NCBI GenBank assembly: GCA_005879255.1
Contig: VBKY01000299.1
Coordinates: 1 to 8,164, forward strand
Source of the DNA: Deltaproteobacteria bacterium
GTDB taxonomy: Bacteria; Desulfobacterota_B; Binatia; UBA9968
Direction: 5' to 3'
DNA length: 8,164 bases
Below, in pieces: positions 6,754-8,164 of the stretch. A program made the translations under genes and the position numbers. The stretch's first letter is position 1. Each line of letters starts with the position of its first letter. The notes under the pieces were generated by a model, which was not told the origin of the DNA, did no database searches, and saw nothing but the letters and a program-made list of their open reading frames with translations.

Positions 6754-6767
6754 GTAAGCGCCGGGCA
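6742..6767. repeat. Perfect 7-bp inverted repeat, possible operator
   Basis: TGCCCGG (6742-6748) and CCGGGCA (6761-6767) are exact reverse complements separated by 12 bases. The dyad overlaps the candidate -35 of the cytochrome-propeller gene and lies 67 bases past the NUDIX stop. Arm length and spacing are compatible with a dimeric repressor site. It could instead be an RNA hairpin ending the NUDIX transcript, but no T-run follows. Confidence 0.4.
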
Positions 6768-6810
6768 GAACCTGATTCCGCGTCAACCTGAGTTATTGAC
6801 TCGTGCGACC

Positions 6811-6829
6811 TGCGGAAAAGTTCGCCGCA
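6811..6829 (-). terminator. Small stem-loop just after the NUDIX gene
   Basis: TGCGG (6811-6815) and CCGCA (6825-6829) form a 5-bp stem with a 9-base loop, beginning 4 bases after the NUDIX stop codon on the minus strand. The position suits a terminator, but there is no T-run after it. Confidence 0.25.
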
Positions 6830-6833
6830 TATC

Positions 6834-7316
6834 TTATGACGTGGGTGCATCGCTATCTAACATCTGCTGCAACTCTTCCAGAAAGGCGATTTGACCCGGC
6901 ACAATTCTGCGTTTTGCACTCTCCAAGGTAAACCAACTCGCCCGATCGACTTCGGGGTACTCTTGGCGTTTGCCCGAGCGCGGCGGCCATTCCATCGAGA
7001 AGAGATTACTTTTGATCGCTCCGGCGTCACAATCGCCTTCGAGCGCCCAGGCATACACAAGCTTGCCGCTGCGTTGCTTGAGCGGGGCAAGAGCCATGAA
7101 GTTTCCCTCCATTGAAAATCCGGTTTCTTCTTGGAACTCTCGCGTGGCGGCGCTCAATGGCTGCTCATCGTCGGCAAACTCGCCCTTCGGGATCGACCAG
7201 GCTCCTTCGTCTTTTTTAGCCCAGAACGGGCCGCCTGGATGGACCAGGAAAACCTCAACCGCGGAGTCTCGAATCCGATATAGGAGCAATCCGGCAGTTT
7301 TTTTGTGCGCCATCAT
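6834..7316 (-). CDS. NUDIX hydrolase (predicted NTP pyrophosphohydrolase)
   Basis: The product is a 160-residue cytoplasmic hydrolase of the NUDIX superfamily, which cleaves nucleoside diphosphates linked to another group using a divalent metal. The Nudix box is complete: G45-x5-E51-x7-R59-E60-F61-x-E63-E64-x-G66-F67. Before it, SAGLLLY-like AGLLLYR (8-14), HPGGPFWAKKDEGAWSIPKG (26-45) and EVFLVHP match a bacterial subgroup annotated as predicted NTP pyrophosphohydrolase. Length is typical of a stand-alone domain. The start is ambiguous between ATG at 7316 and the adjacent ATG at 7313; neither has a Shine-Dalgarno sequence, so a short-leader or weakly translated message is likely. The gene lies 95 bases downstream of the cardiolipin synthase remnant and has its own candidate promoter. 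The substrate cannot be named from sequence. Confidence 0.9.
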   Translation of the reverse strand: MMAHKKTAGLLLYRIRDSAVEVFLVHPGGPFWAKKDEGAWSIPKGEFADDEQPLSAATREFQEETGFSMEGNFMALAPLKQRSGKLVYAWALEGDCDAGAIKSNLFSMEWPPRSGKRQEYPEVDRASWFTLESAKRRIVPGQIAFLEELQQMLDSDAPTS

Positions 7317-7342
7317 TTTTAGTTTAGCACATGGCTGGTGCC

Positions 7343-7370
7343 CGCATAGTGGAAATTCAATGTCTGTGAA
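7343..7370 (-). promoter_or_regulatory. Candidate promoter of the NUDIX gene
   Basis: On the minus strand TTCACA (plus 7365-7370; one mismatch to -35 consensus) is followed after 16 bases by TATGCG (plus 7343-7348; TAT conserved). Transcription would start near 7336, leaving a leader of only about 20 bases, which fits the lack of a ribosome binding site. The -10 is weak. Confidence 0.3.
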
Positions 7371-7411
7371 GTGGAGACGAGGTAAGCTTCGGCTTTCCAG
7401 TGCTTACATAA

Positions 7412-7744
7412 TCACAGCTGCTCTTTAACCGGAAAGGCGAAGATTTCGAAAATCCGTTCAAAGATACTGCGAGAATGCCAATCTTCGTAGGTTATTTTCT
7501 TCGAGTATTTCAAATCCTCTTGAAAAGACTCATCGAGGCGGCGCGCCACTGTCGCGTCGTAAACCGTAAGGTTTAGCTCCTGGTTTAGGGCAAATGATCG
7601 ATTATCAAAGTTGGTGCTGCCGACCGTTGCCCAGATGCCGTCGACGACCATCGTCTTGGCGTGCATCAGAGCTGCCTGATATTCGAATATCTCAACCCTT
7701 CCGAGCAACAGGGCACCATAGTGGCTGCGGCTGAGCGGTGGAAA
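7412..7744 (-). pseudogene. C-terminal remnant of a cardiolipin synthase (phospholipase D family)
   Basis: About 107 residues match the last quarter of a bacterial cardiolipin synthase, which joins two phosphatidylglycerol molecules (or related lipids) at the membrane. The recognisable part starts at SRSHYGALL (about 7706-7732) and continues through EIFEYQ, the intact second HKD motif (MHAKTMVVD: H-x-K-x4-D), GSTNFDNRSF and NQELNL to a natural-looking C-terminus. The membrane anchor, the first HKD motif and everything before SRSHYG are absent: the frame meets a stop at 7745-7747 and the sequence beyond is a repeat element. A TTG at 7706-7708 is the only plausible start and has no ribosome binding site. 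With one of two HKD motifs gone it should be inactive. I call it a 5'-truncated pseudogene. An assembly join at the repeat would look the same. Confidence 0.8.
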
Positions 7745-7806
7745 TCATTGGAGATTTTCCGTTCTACTGAGCTTGCCGAAGTATGAGCCTAGTCGAAGCA
7801 TTCCTA
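7740..7806. repeat. REP-like intergenic repeat (degenerate TGAGC..CGAAG units)
   Basis: Two near-identical direct units, TGAGCTTGCCGAAG (7768-7781) and TGAGCCTAGTCGAAG (7784-7798), sit next to an imperfect hairpin, GGAAATC (7740-7746) and GATTTTCC (7753-7760, one bulged base). The units resemble the TGAGCTTGTCGAAG / TGAGCCTGTCGAAG intergenic repeat found in many copies in some environmental bacterial genomes, here with small changes. Left edge coincides with the point where cardiolipin synthase homology stops. The right edge is unclear; similar non-coding sequence may continue to about 7865. Confidence 0.55.
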
Positions 7807-7893
7807 GGATTTTCAGCAGAATCACTAGCCCGGCTAACTTTGAAAAAGCGAGACTGCGCTAATACAGGGGGGATTGCGCCTTGATGCGCTGAT
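7807..7893. other. Non-coding gap
   Basis: No open frame, promoter or strong hairpin is visible. It may be the continuation of the repeat element to its left. Confidence 0.3.
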
Positions 7894-8162
7894 TCAATCG
7901 ACAAACCCTCGCATGGACACCGGAGTCACCAGAATCGAGACCGAATAGGCGGTCGAAATGCCGCAACCGACATGTCTAGGCTCTTGATCCCTTGGCTATA
8001 CTTCCTGAGATAAGCCTTAATCCTGTTGCTCGGCGGAGGGTCGCCTGAGATCCGCGCATCGCCCACGATGACGGCAACATCGCCGCCATCATCGTCCGTG
8101 TTGAAGTTTAATGCGACTCTGCAATTGTGGGCGAGGTGGCGCAGCTTGGCCTTGTCTCTTTC
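7894..8162 (-). pseudogene. Frameshifted, partial PPOX-type (FMN/F420 split-barrel) oxidoreductase
   Basis: This is the C-terminal part of a gene that enters from the right edge on the minus strand. The first 69 or so residues (KLRHLAHN..VALNFNTDDD, GGDVAVIVGDARI, then PPP..IKAYLRKYSQGIKSLDM) match the pyridoxamine-phosphate-oxidase-like split-barrel family, in particular the group annotated as probable F420-dependent PPOX enzymes. That frame ends early at 7926-7928 with an unrelated tail after MSVAAF. Shifting frame near 7955 restores the family-type ending TAYSVSILVTPVSMRGFVD and a stop at 7894-7896. One missing base between TTT and CG (for example TTT-GCG-ACC) would repair it. So the gene is either disrupted or carries a sequencing error. 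About 50 N-terminal residues lie outside the window. The cofactor, FMN or F420, is not decided by the visible part. Confidence 0.7.
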
Positions 8163-8164
8163 GC

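Noticed and set aside
3086..7744. A combined defence island made of the phospholipase-D-like gene, the NUDIX gene and the second phospholipase-D-family stump
   Set aside because: The genes are separated by unrelated sequence and their own signals, the stump is a cardiolipin synthase remnant, and no nuclease, helicase or sensor partner is present.
1..8164. CRISPR arrays, tRNA or rRNA genes, integrases or transposases
   Set aside because: No regularly spaced repeats, cloverleaf-like segments, ribosomal signatures or recombinase motifs were seen on either strand.

Overview
The window looks like a piece of an environmental, Gram-negative-type bacterial chromosome, probably from a metagenome or a little-studied lineage. 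The support is indirect: a periplasmic c-type cytochrome/beta-propeller fusion, a predicted lipoprotein, an orphan PhnD-type binding protein, a pair of short chromate-transporter halves, and a degenerate TGAGC..CGAAG-type intergenic repeat. I cannot place it taxonomically; soil or subsurface Proteobacteria-like or related phyla are only a guess. Base composition is mosaic. In hand-counted 60-base samples, the lipoprotein gene (361-420) has 22 G+C, the phospholipase-D-like gene 24 (3781-3840) and 30 (4081-4140), the first chromate gene 47 (2041-2100), and the cytochrome/propeller gene 41 (5881-5940).

Layout, left to right. A small PepSY-like lipoprotein gene (204-491, +) with an extended perfect Shine-Dalgarno sequence converges on an orphan phosphate/phosphonate-type substrate-binding protein gene (602-1537, -). 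The latter has a good sigma70-type promoter at 1586-1614. Transcribed away from it are two translationally coupled half-size ChrA proteins (1821-2366 and 2366-2893, +). Everything from about 3 kb to the right edge is on the minus strand: a 557-residue two-HKD phospholipase-D-like protein (3086-4759); an exported fusion of a carboxypeptidase-regulatory-like domain, a one-heme cytochrome c and a seven-blade streptogramin-lyase-like propeller (4990-6666); a NUDIX hydrolase (6834-7316); the C-terminal stump of a cardiolipin synthase (7412-7744); a repeat element of about 70 bp that abuts the stump's broken end; and a frameshifted FMN/F420-type split-barrel (PPOX) gene that runs off the right edge (7894-8162).

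The genes do not form one obvious pathway. Only the two chromate-transporter halves are clearly an operon; most others are separated by 95-230 bp and seem to have their own signals. The right 750 bp is decaying sequence: a truncated gene, a repeat and a frameshifted gene side by side. I do not see a convincing new multi-gene system. The items most worth a second look are the tripartite cytochrome-propeller protein with a 7-bp dyad over its candidate promoter, the divergent first HKD motif in the low-GC phospholipase-D-like gene, and the eroded right end with its repeat.
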